A stretch of 32,350 nt of DNA from NCBI RefSeq assembly GCF_000282135.1, contig NZ_AKJW01000047.1:1-32350 (forward strand), written 5' to 3'. This document shows positions 22,999 to 30,549 of the stretch, one piece after another. The DNA comes from Herbaspirillum sp. CF444 (GTDB taxonomy: Bacteria; Pseudomonadota; Gammaproteobacteria; Burkholderiales; Burkholderiaceae_D). The translations under genes were made by a program, and so were the position numbers. Below the pieces are notes generated by a model. It made no database searches. It was given only the letters and a program-made list of their open reading frames with translations, and was not told the origin of the DNA. Position 1 is the first letter of the stretch. Every line of letters begins with the position of its first letter.

Positions 22999-24786
22999 AT
23001 GGCAGATTCTCCCCAACTCAACACCAGCCAGGTGCTGAAGCTGACCATCCGCAGCGGCGGCACGGCAGTTCCGGATACATTGCGCGTCATTTCGGTCGAA
23101 ATCAGCAAAGCCGTCAATCGCATTTCCAGCGCCCGGATCGCCATCCTCGACGGCGACATGCCGCATGACGATTTCCCGGCCAGCAATCTCGAGGCGTTCG
23201 CGCCCGGCAAGGAGCTTGTCATCAGCGCCGGGTATGGCAGCCAGGAGGAACAGATCTTCGATGGCATCATCGTCCGGCACGGCATCAAGATCGGCGGCAA
23301 AAACGAGGCGCGTCTGGTGCTCGAGTGCAAGCACGCGGCGGTGTCGCTGACCATCGGCAGAAACAATGCCAATTACGTTGATCTGAAGGACAGCGAAATC
23401 ATCAGTCAACTGATATCGCCGTGCGGCGCCAGCGCCAAGGTCACCGCCACGACGACCAAGCACAAAGAGATCGTCCAGTATTACAGCAGCGATTGGGATT
23501 TCCTGGTGGCGCGCGCCGAAGCCAACGGCATGCTGGTGATTCCCGATGACGGCAGCGTGCTCGTCGATGCCCCGCAAACCGATAAGGCGGCCGTGTTGAA
23601 AGTGACCTATGGCGTCGATCTGATGTCGTTCCAGGCCGACATCGACGCACGCACGCAATTGCAGAGCGTCAAAGGCGCGGCCTGGGACCCGGCGACGCAG
23701 ACCGTGGTCGAGCAGACTGCCAGTCCGCTGGACCTGTACAAACAAGGCAACCTGGATGCGGCGACGCTGGCCAAGGTGGCAGGGCCGTCGTCCTATCGGT
23801 TGCAGACCACGGTGTCGCTGGAAAGCGACGAGATCAAGGCCTGGGCCTCTGCGCGCCAGATGAAGGCTGCGCTGGCGCGCATTCGCGGCAAGATGAAATT
23901 TCAGGGCAGCGCCAAGGCCAAGCCGGGCAAAATGATCGAGCTGGTCGGCGTCGGCAAGCGCTTCAGCGGCAGCGTCTTCGTGAGCGCCGTCAATCATGAG
24001 ATCGTCAACGGCAACTGGATTACCGAAGTCGAATTCGGCATGGCGCCGGAATGGTTCAGCGAACAGAACAATGGCATCGACGCGCCGGCCTCGGGCTTGC
24101 TGCCCGGCGTGGCCGGCTTGCAGATCGGCGTGGTCAAGAAACTCGATGCCGACCCCGAAGGACAATACAAGATCCAGGTCGCGATTTCGGTGCTGCAAGC
24201 CGAAACAGAAGGCGTCTGGGCCAGGCTCGCCAGTTTTTACGGTTCTTCCGGCGTTGGAGCGTTTTTCATTCCCGAGATCGACGATGAAGTGGTGATCGGC
24301 TATTTCAACAATGATCCTTCGCATCCGGTCGTGCTGGGCAGTCTGTATAGCAGCAAGCGCAAGATGCCGTATGAATTGACGGCGGAGAATTACACCAAGG
24401 CACTGTGGACCAAAGGCTTGCTGAAAGTGATCTTCGATGATGAAAAGAAGGTCATCACCATCATCACGCCGGAAAAGAATTCGATCGTGCTGAGCGACGA
24501 CGCCAAATCGATTTGCCTGACCGACCAGAACAGCAACAAGATCGAAATGAATCCCGACGGCATTTTGCTCGACAGTCCCAAGGATATCGTCATCAACGCC
24601 AAGGGCAAGATCAGCATTTCCGCGGTCGCCAACATCGAGAGCAGCGCCAAGGCCGACATCAAGAGCGAAGCGCTGAACATCAACAACACGGCCAAGGTAG
24701 GCTTCGTGGCAAAAGGCTCGGCGACGGCGGAACTGTCCGCCAGCGGCCAGACCACGGTCAAGGGAGCGATGGTGATGATCAATTGA
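22999..24786 (+). CDS. eCIS VgrG-like spike protein (Afp8/Pvc8-like)
   Basis: 595 residues. The N-terminal roughly 330 residues match the gp27/GPD-like hub domain of VgrG proteins (SNLEAFAPGKELVISAGYGS, YYSSDWDFLVARAEANGMLVIPDDG). An OB-fold follows (about 365-460): GQYKIQVAISVLQ, VWARLASFYGSSGVGAFFIPEIDDEVVIGYFNND, HPVVLGSLYSS. The C-terminal roughly 120 residues are a repetitive triple beta-helix (GILLDSPKDIVINAKGKISISA and similar), ending in VKGAMVMIN. A trimer of this protein forms the central spike that pierces the target. There is no C-terminal enzymatic extension, so it is structural. The PAAR tip gene follows after 49 bases. The start has a weak ribosome site and probably depends on coupling to the upstream stop at 22994. 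Confidence 0.95.
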   Translation: MADSPQLNTSQVLKLTIRSGGTAVPDTLRVISVEISKAVNRISSARIAILDGDMPHDDFPASNLEAFAPGKELVISAGYGSQEEQIFDGIIVRHGIKIGGKNEARLVLECKHAAVSLTIGRNNANYVDLKDSEIISQLISPCGASAKVTATTTKHKEIVQYYSSDWDFLVARAEANGMLVIPDDGSVLVDAPQTDKAAVLKVTYGVDLMSFQADIDARTQLQSVKGAAWDPATQTVVEQTASPLDLYKQGNLDAATLAKVAGPSSYRLQTTVSLESDEIKAWASARQMKAALARIRGKMKFQGSAKAKPGKMIELVGVGKRFSGSVFVSAVNHEIVNGNWITEVEFGMAPEWFSEQNNGIDAPASGLLPGVAGLQIGVVKKLDADPEGQYKIQVAISVLQAETEGVWARLASFYGSSGVGAFFIPEIDDEVVIGYFNNDPSHPVVLGSLYSSKRKMPYELTAENYTKALWTKGLLKVIFDDEKKVITIITPEKNSIVLSDDAKSICLTDQNSNKIEMNPDGILLDSPKDIVINAKGKISISAVANIESSAKADIKSEALNINNTAKVGFVAKGSATAELSASGQTTVKGAMVMIN

Positions 24787-24835
24787 AAACCTGTCCCCGC
24801 CTGTTTTTTTACAACATCGATTTCCCGGAGCCGGC

Positions 24836-25138
24836 ATGCCTTTAGCCGCCAGAATTACCGACATGCATGCGTGCCCGATGCAGACGCCGGCGTTTCCCGC
24901 TCCGATACCGCATGTCGGCGGACCGATCATCGGTCCTGGCGTGCCGACGGTATTGATCGGCAAATTGCCGGCCTCGGTGGTGACCGATAATTGCGTGTGC
25001 GTCGGTCCGCCCGACACCGTTGTGATGGGGTCGGCGACGGTGATGATCGGCGGCAAGCCTGCCGCCAGGGTAGGGGATAGCTGCGCGCACGGCGGCAGCA
25101 TCGTGATGGGCTGCCCGACCGTCATGATAGGCGGATGA
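24836..25138 (+). CDS. PAAR-domain spike tip protein (Afp10/Pvc10-like)
   Basis: 100 residues, the size of a single PAAR domain. It contains the repeating Pro-Gly-Gly pattern HVGGPIIGPGVPTVLIGKLP, GPPDTVVMGSATVMIGGKPAARVGD and CPTVMIGG, and candidate metal ligands His12 and Cys14 (MHACPM), Cys50/Cys52 (NCVCVG), and the late CAHGG. PAAR proteins form a metal-bound cone on the spike. No toxin extension is fused. It lies before the gp25 gene, the reverse of the Pvc9-Pvc10 order. Confidence 0.95.
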   Translation: MPLAARITDMHACPMQTPAFPAPIPHVGGPIIGPGVPTVLIGKLPASVVTDNCVCVGPPDTVVMGSATVMIGGKPAARVGDSCAHGGSIVMGCPTVMIGG

Positions 25139-25148
25139 GGAACAAGCG

Positions 25149-25574
25149 ATGAACGTCAAGAAATCGTTTCTGGGAACCGGCTGGGCATTCCCGCCGCATT
25201 TCGGCAATGCCGCCGAGCGCGGCAGCGTGGCCATGGTGGACGAAGAGCAGGACATTCATGAAAGTCTGTTCATCATCTTGTCGACCATGCCCGGCGAACG
25301 CATCATGCAGCCGACCTTCGGCTGCGGCCTGAAAGCGCACGTGTTCGACGAGCTGAACGAGAGCGTGGTGACCGAGATCCGCGACGCCATCGAGCGCGCG
25401 ATTCTATTTTTCGAACCGCGCATCTCCGTCAACGCCATCAGCATGGATGAAAGCGGTGCGCTCGATGGTCGCCTCGATATCCATATCGACTACACGGTGC
25501 GTGGCACCAATACGCGCAGCAATATGGTGTATCCATTTTATTATCTGGAAGGCAGTAATGTGCCCAATAAATAA
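25149..25574 (+). CDS. gp25-like baseplate wedge protein (Afp9/Pvc9-like)
   Basis: 141 residues with the gp25/IraD-type core: DIHESLFIILSTMPGERIMQPTFGCGLKAHVFDE, then a helix VTEIRDAIERAILFFEPRISV and strands LDGRLDIHIDYTVRG. The GERIMQPTFGCGL block corresponds to the EPR-type motif region that triggers sheath assembly on the baseplate in T4 gp25 and TssE; here the usual Glu-Pro-Arg is replaced by the variant RIMQP. A GAGGA ribosome site precedes the ATG. It follows PAAR after 10 bases. Confidence 0.94.
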   Translation: MNVKKSFLGTGWAFPPHFGNAAERGSVAMVDEEQDIHESLFIILSTMPGERIMQPTFGCGLKAHVFDELNESVVTEIRDAIERAILFFEPRISVNAISMDESGALDGRLDIHIDYTVRGTNTRSNMVYPFYYLEGSNVPNK

Positions 25575-25644
25575 AACGATGCCCGTACTGTCCGTATGCC
25601 GTGCGTGCGGCCGTGCGCGCCGATGAGGACATGATGGTCGAGCG

Positions 25645-28600
25645 ATGAAGAATCTTGTCATCAGGGATGGAACCAGCCAGACGATGCGTGCCTTGCCCGC
25701 ATTGCAGGACGGTTATTTCAATCTCGACGAGATGCCGTTCCCGGATTTGCTGGCCATGGCCACCGAGTTCGCCGCATTGGTGCGCTTCCATAACCAGGAC
25801 GATCAGCCCGAAGGTGACTGGGCGCCGTTTTTTCATGCCGACGAGACCATCGTGATGAGTCGCATCCTGGCCATCGATTTGCCTGACGAGGTGGCGCGTT
25901 TCGACGATTGGTGGCGTCGCACGCCGGAGCGTGTCGGGATCGGCGAGCAGGACTGGAACGTCCATGAATTGCCGGTGGCGGCGCTGGTCAGGACCATCAA
26001 CGACTGGTATGTGGCCTTGCTGTCGGCGCAGAGCGAGAACGGGCTGTCGCTGCGCATGCTGATCGAGAGCGTGATCGCCCAGTTGCGTGTCGATAAATCC
26101 GGATTGCCTGGCATGTTGCACAACCATGCCGGAGCGATCGCGCTGCATCCGATCTGGTCGTCCGCGGTGCAGGAGCAAGCAGGGGCGGTCGCGGGAGTTG
26201 CAAAAGCGGCGCATGCCGCTCCTGCCAAGGCGCTGGTGCGCACGGCGTTCCATGCGTTGCTGAAAGCGATCGAAATGATCCAAAAGGAAGCGCTGGCGCG
26301 CTTGCCGGCATCGCTGCAAAGCCAGCAACACGATCCTGCGGTCGGTTTGCTGATTGCGTTCGTGCAGCAGTTCCAGAAACTCAAAGGAAAGTTGAATCGC
26401 TTCACACGCAATTATCTGGATTTCTATTACGACAAGATGCTGGGCGCGACACCGTTGCCGGCGGTGGCCGACAGCACCAGCCTGATCTTCAGGAAAAACC
26501 CGGGCACCCGCGATATGCGCATACCCGCGCAGACCGAGTTCATGGCCGGCCTGGATGAAGACAATCGCGACATCGTCTATGTCTCGGACAACGAACTGGT
26601 GGTCAATGACGCTCGCGTCAGCGCGTTGCAGACGGTTTATTTCGATCACAACCGTTATAGTTCGCCGGAAAATCTGTTGGATGACGACGATCTCATCCTC
26701 GATGCCACGGTCGCCGATCGCGCCGTGCCGGCGCGCACGTGGCCGACCAGCGCTTGGTTCAATCAGATGCCGCCGCAATCCGATGTTGTCGCCGCGGCGC
26801 AAGCCTTCCCGATTTTTGGGGCGCCCAAGAACACCGGGGTTCAGGTCGCGTCGGAAGATGCGCGCATCGGCTTCGCCTTGAGCAGCAAGGTCTTGTTGCT
26901 CAAGGAGGGCTTGCGCAAAATCAGCGTGACGCTCCTGTTCGAAGACGATACGCTGGCACGCCGTCTCGACAGCCTGGCGGCGGCGATGAGGGATGGTGCC
27001 GACAGCGATCACGATAGTGAACTCGAAGCGATCCGGCGCCAGGATATTTTCCTCAAGGTGTTCCGGCGCATTTTCCGTATCGGCGTCACCGGCGAACATG
27101 GCTGGCTGGACGTACCCGACTATGTGCCGGCGCAAGAAGGTCGCACGTTGGTGCTCAGTTTCGAGTTGCCGCCGCAGGCGCAAGCTGTGGTGGCCTACAA
27201 TGCGCAGCTGCATGGCGAACAATACGTCGCAAGCGCGCCGATGATCCGCTTCATCGTCAACCCCGGCGCCTATCTCTATCCCTACGGCATGCTGCGCGGT
27301 TTGCCGATCAGCGGCGCCCGCATCGACGTTCAGGTCAGCGGTTGCCGCGATCTGGTATTGCACAACAATATCGGCCAGCTCAGCGCCACCGCGCCGTTTG
27401 CGCCATTCGGACCACTGCCGAAGATCGGCAGTTATCTGGTGGTGGGCAGCACCGAAATGGCCGGCAAGCAGATTCTTGAATTCAGCGTGGACGTCGAGTG
27501 GGCCGATCTGCCGAAGATCAGCGGCGGCTTCGCCACTTATTATCGGGAGTACGGCGTTGAGGTCGCCAATGACGATTTTCTGGCGACCGTGGCGGTACTG
27601 GGCAAGGGCACATGGATGCCGGTGGGCGAACAGAACCGGCAAACGGTGCGGCTGTTTCGCACCGAGGTGCGCCCGGGCCAGGGCGAAAGCATCGATAGCC
27701 GCATGGTCTGGAATTGCAACCGCGTCACCCATCTGTTCGAGCCGGACGACGGCGTTTCCGTCAGCAAGCCACTGACTTACGGTCCGGCGGCGAAGAACGG
27801 TTTCTTCAAATTCACGCTGGCGGCGCCGGGCTTCGCCTTCGGTCACGAACAATATCCGCATGTACTGTCGTCGACGCTGGTGCAGAACGCTCGGATCAAA
27901 CGCCTGCGCCGTCAGCGCGAGGTGCCGCGCTCGCCGTACACGCCACAGATCAATTCGATCTCGGTCAGCTATCGCGCCGCGAGCACCGTGCGTATCGACC
28001 GCAAGGTGTTCGCCGGACCCGGCGCCGACGACCAGTTCATGCATTTGTACCCGTCCGGCTGGAAGACGCTGGGCGTGACCAGCTATCCCGGCGCTAGCCT
28101 GCTGCCGTGTTTCGGCTTTTCCGGCAACCTGTACATTGGCATCGATGCGGCGCAATTGCGCGGCACGCTGACGCTGTTTTTTCAATTGCGCGAAGATTCG
28201 CTGCCGCTGACGGAGACGCCGCCGGCGCGCGCCAAGGCCGACGTCGGTCTCGATGCCGGCCTCAACTGGTTCTACCTGGCCGGCAATGAATGGAAACTTC
28301 TGCCCCGGAGCCGGGTGCTGTCCGACGGCACCCAGCAGTTCATGACTTCCGGCATCGTCACACTATCGCTGCCGGCCGACATCAGCGCCGACAACAGCGT
28401 CATGCCAGGCGGCTCTTACTGGCTGCGCGTGAGCGCAGATCGCGATCTGGAAAAATATTGCAGCCTGTACGGCGTGTATGCGCAAGCAGTGACGGTGCGC
28501 CGCCATCCGGATGTATCGGCGCGCGTTCCCATCGTGCTGCCGGCGGCGAGCATCACCAGAAGCCGCAAGCCCTTGCCGGGCATTACCGGCGTGCTGCAGC

Positions 28601-29427
28601 CGATCGCCTCCGGCGGAGGCCGCGCGGCGGAGACACGGGCGCAATTGCACAGCCGTCTCAGCGAACGCTTGCGGCACAAGAACCGGGCGATTTCAGCGGC
28701 CGATTATGAGGCCTTGATCCTGCAATATTTCCCCGAGGTCTACAAGGTCAAGTGCTTCGCCAACGTGGCTATCGATCGCGGTCCGGACGACTGCGTGCGT
28801 CCCGGGCATGTGCTGGTGGTGCCGCTGCCCTACTGGCCGGCAGGGAAGCATCTGGACCAGATGCCGATGCTGAACGGCAATCTCATGCGAGAGATCCGGG
28901 CGTTTTTGCAAGGGCTGGCATCGCCCTGGAGCCGCATCGCGGTCGAGAATCCTGTGTACGAGCAGATTCAGGTCCACTGCAAGGTCAGATTCACGGGCGG
29001 CCTCAACAGCGGCTATTACATCAACGAACTTAACCGCGCGATTTCAAGATTCCTGACGCCATGGGATGACGGCCGCGGCTACCGCACGCATTTCGGCTGG
29101 CACATCCGGCAGCATGATATTGAAGCTTTCATCGGCGAGCTGCCTTATGTCGAAAGCGTATCCGGTTTTTCGATGTTGCGCATCGCCTCGGCCGACGCCG
29201 CCACCTATGCGCTGTTCGATACCGCCGGCGGCGGCAAACCGACGACCGACATCACGCCGCTGTATCCCTGGAGCATCGCTATTCCCACCTATCGACACGC
29301 CATCGAGGCGGTTGACGATACGTTCGTGCATGGCGCCATCCGGACGGCGCTCGGCCGCCTTGAAATCGGTTCCACCTTCATCATTTCGGAAGACGAAAAT
29401 GACCACCAAGACAATGGCGCGGCGTAA
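25645..29427 (+). CDS. Large eCIS baseplate protein (Afp11/Pvc11-like, gp6/J-related)
   Basis: 1260 residues, in the size range of this wedge component. The N-terminal opening (NLVIRDGTSQTMRALPAL, FNLDEMPFPDLLAMATEFA) is typical of the family, and the middle contains the long beta-rich region. The C-terminal third has the baseplate J-like segment: RLRHKNRAISAADYEALILQ, YFPEVYKVKCFANV, VLVVPLPYW, then LNRAISRFLTPWD and FIGELPYVESVSGFS. In the particle it forms the wedge ring with the Pvc12-like protein. Its start codon overlaps the stop of a five-codon mini-frame (ATGA at 25645-25648). The next gene begins inside its 3' end (29-base overlap). Confidence 0.94.
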   Translation: MKNLVIRDGTSQTMRALPALQDGYFNLDEMPFPDLLAMATEFAALVRFHNQDDQPEGDWAPFFHADETIVMSRILAIDLPDEVARFDDWWRRTPERVGIGEQDWNVHELPVAALVRTINDWYVALLSAQSENGLSLRMLIESVIAQLRVDKSGLPGMLHNHAGAIALHPIWSSAVQEQAGAVAGVAKAAHAAPAKALVRTAFHALLKAIEMIQKEALARLPASLQSQQHDPAVGLLIAFVQQFQKLKGKLNRFTRNYLDFYYDKMLGATPLPAVADSTSLIFRKNPGTRDMRIPAQTEFMAGLDEDNRDIVYVSDNELVVNDARVSALQTVYFDHNRYSSPENLLDDDDLILDATVADRAVPARTWPTSAWFNQMPPQSDVVAAAQAFPIFGAPKNTGVQVASEDARIGFALSSKVLLLKEGLRKISVTLLFEDDTLARRLDSLAAAMRDGADSDHDSELEAIRRQDIFLKVFRRIFRIGVTGEHGWLDVPDYVPAQEGRTLVLSFELPPQAQAVVAYNAQLHGEQYVASAPMIRFIVNPGAYLYPYGMLRGLPISGARIDVQVSGCRDLVLHNNIGQLSATAPFAPFGPLPKIGSYLVVGSTEMAGKQILEFSVDVEWADLPKISGGFATYYREYGVEVANDDFLATVAVLGKGTWMPVGEQNRQTVRLFRTEVRPGQGESIDSRMVWNCNRVTHLFEPDDGVSVSKPLTYGPAAKNGFFKFTLAAPGFAFGHEQYPHVLSSTLVQNARIKRLRRQREVPRSPYTPQINSISVSYRAASTVRIDRKVFAGPGADDQFMHLYPSGWKTLGVTSYPGASLLPCFGFSGNLYIGIDAAQLRGTLTLFFQLREDSLPLTETPPARAKADVGLDAGLNWFYLAGNEWKLLPRSRVLSDGTQQFMTSGIVTLSLPADISADNSVMPGGSYWLRVSADRDLEKYCSLYGVYAQAVTVRRHPDVSARVPIVLPAASITRSRKPLPGITGVLQPIASGGGRAAETRAQLHSRLSERLRHKNRAISAADYEALILQYFPEVYKVKCFANVAIDRGPDDCVRPGHVLVVPLPYWPAGKHLDQMPMLNGNLMREIRAFLQGLASPWSRIAVENPVYEQIQVHCKVRFTGGLNSGYYINELNRAISRFLTPWDDGRGYRTHFGWHIRQHDIEAFIGELPYVESVSGFSMLRIASADAATYALFDTAGGGKPTTDITPLYPWSIAIPTYRHAIEAVDDTFVHGAIRTALGRLEIGSTFIISEDENDHQDNGAA

Positions 29428-30196
29428 TCGCGACACCCTCAAACTAAAATTCACCGATGGCGAAATGCCATCGGCGACAGCGTTCTCGGACCTGATCGAT
29501 TCCATGCTCAATATCGTCGACGAAGGTTTCGACAAGACTGCCGCCGACGGCCTCAAGGTGTCGCAACTGAACCAGGGCAAGTTGCTGAGCTTCTATCAGA
29601 ATATCGACGTCAAGAGTCCGATCTGGTCGATCCAGCTGGATGGGCCCGAGGGCGGGCTGGCGTTCGGCAATGCGACCAATGCCAAAGTACTGACTTTGCG
29701 CGAAGTCAAAAGCGACGACGACGGAGAAGTGCGCGTCGACGGCTTCGAACTCGACATGGCCGGCCGTATCGTCGCCGATGGCCGGCGCGGTCGCGCCGGT
29801 CGCCTGAGCGTGCCGGCCGACGGCAAATGGCATAGCATCACCGACACGCTGACCGGTTGCAATGCGTTTGAAATCACCGCGGGGGTGGGCAAGCCGGGCA
29901 GCGGTAAATATGCGCTGATGCATGCCTATGCCATCATGGCGTTCAACGGGAAAAGCCAGATCGACGACCGCCAGGCTTACTTCGGCAGTAAATGCAATCG
30001 CCTGCAATTGCAGTGGATGCCGGATCCGGACGGCGCGCGCCACGCCTACGTGCTGCAAATGCGGGTCGGCTGTTCCTACGATGCCGGCCGCACGGCGAAA
30101 GAACGGACCTGGGTCAGCTATTATCTGACCAATCTTTGGTTCGACCCGCTCATGACCGAGTGCGCGCGTAATCCCGAGCCGAAGGTGAAAGCATGA
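29399..30196 (+). CDS. eCIS operon protein of unknown function (265 aa) between the baseplate genes
   Basis: I chose the ATG at 29399 (MTTKTMARRN) with GGAAG about 6 bases upstream; an alternative ATG lies five codons later. It overlaps the baseplate gene by 29 bases. The N-terminal motif LKLKFTDGEMPSATAFSDLI (about 14-33) resembles the 'G-x-P-T-x-x-F-x-D-L-I-D-S' opening of several phage tail-fibre-like proteins. The C-terminal half is beta-rich with KWHSITDTLTGCNAFEITAG and YALMHAYAIMAFNGKSQID (about 143-190), a pattern seen in phage-tail-associated adhesin-like domains as I recall them. No signal peptide. There is no counterpart between pvc11 and pvc12. A baseplate-attached accessory or receptor-facing component is plausible but unproven. 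Confidence 0.82.
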   Translation: MTTKTMARRNRDTLKLKFTDGEMPSATAFSDLIDSMLNIVDEGFDKTAADGLKVSQLNQGKLLSFYQNIDVKSPIWSIQLDGPEGGLAFGNATNAKVLTLREVKSDDDGEVRVDGFELDMAGRIVADGRRGRAGRLSVPADGKWHSITDTLTGCNAFEITAGVGKPGSGKYALMHAYAIMAFNGKSQIDDRQAYFGSKCNRLQLQWMPDPDGARHAYVLQMRVGCSYDAGRTAKERTWVSYYLTNLWFDPLMTECARNPEPKVKA

Positions 30197-30546
30197 AGCG
30201 CGCCGCTGCAGAATCTGCGCAACCGGCCGAAGGCGGATTCCGGCTCGCGCTGAGCGCGCAGGATGGCAATCTGGCGATCACGGCGCTGGCCGAACGTCCC
30301 TTCAAGGAAGTCTACGAGCTGATCGGCAAGCTCAACCGGCAAGCCAACGCCGCTGCACCGGGGCCCGACGGCAGGCAAACCTATGCGCTTGACGGATCCG
30401 AACTCAAGCTGGTCGTCGGCGCGCTGGGCCACCTGCCTTACCAGCAGGTGCACGCCTTGGTGCACGAGTTGCAGCGCCAGGTGCAGGCGCAGGCGGTCAA
30501 AAATGACCGCAAGAAATCCGGCGCAGGCGCAGGACGGAAACGCTGA
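30193..30546 (+). CDS. Small eCIS operon protein with internal duplication (117 aa)
   Basis: The start overlaps the previous stop (ATGA at 30193-30196). The protein consists of two imperfect copies of a roughly 40-residue unit: residues about 16-55 (LALSAQDGNLAITALAERPF, then KEVYELIGKLNRQANAA) and about 62-101 (YALDGSELKLVVGALGHLPY, then QQVHALVHELQRQVQAQ). Each unit looks like two strands followed by one long amphipathic helix. The last 15 residues are basic (KNDRKKSGAGAGRKR). I do not recognise the family. Three bases separate it from the Pvc12-like gene. A small adaptor or chaperone for a neighbouring baseplate protein is the best inference. Confidence 0.8.
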   Translation: MKRAAAESAQPAEGGFRLALSAQDGNLAITALAERPFKEVYELIGKLNRQANAAAPGPDGRQTYALDGSELKLVVGALGHLPYQQVHALVHELQRQVQAQAVKNDRKKSGAGAGRKR

Positions 30547-30549
30547 GAG

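Noticed and set aside
22936..25125. Long minus-strand frame (729 aa) opposite spike and PAAR genes
   Set aside because: Antisense shadow, rich in His/Arg/Asp as expected from complementing GC-rich codons; no family features.
25438..28185. Very long minus-strand frame (915 aa) opposite the Pvc11-like gene
   Set aside because: Antisense shadow of a recognised baseplate gene; no ribosome site or domain pattern.
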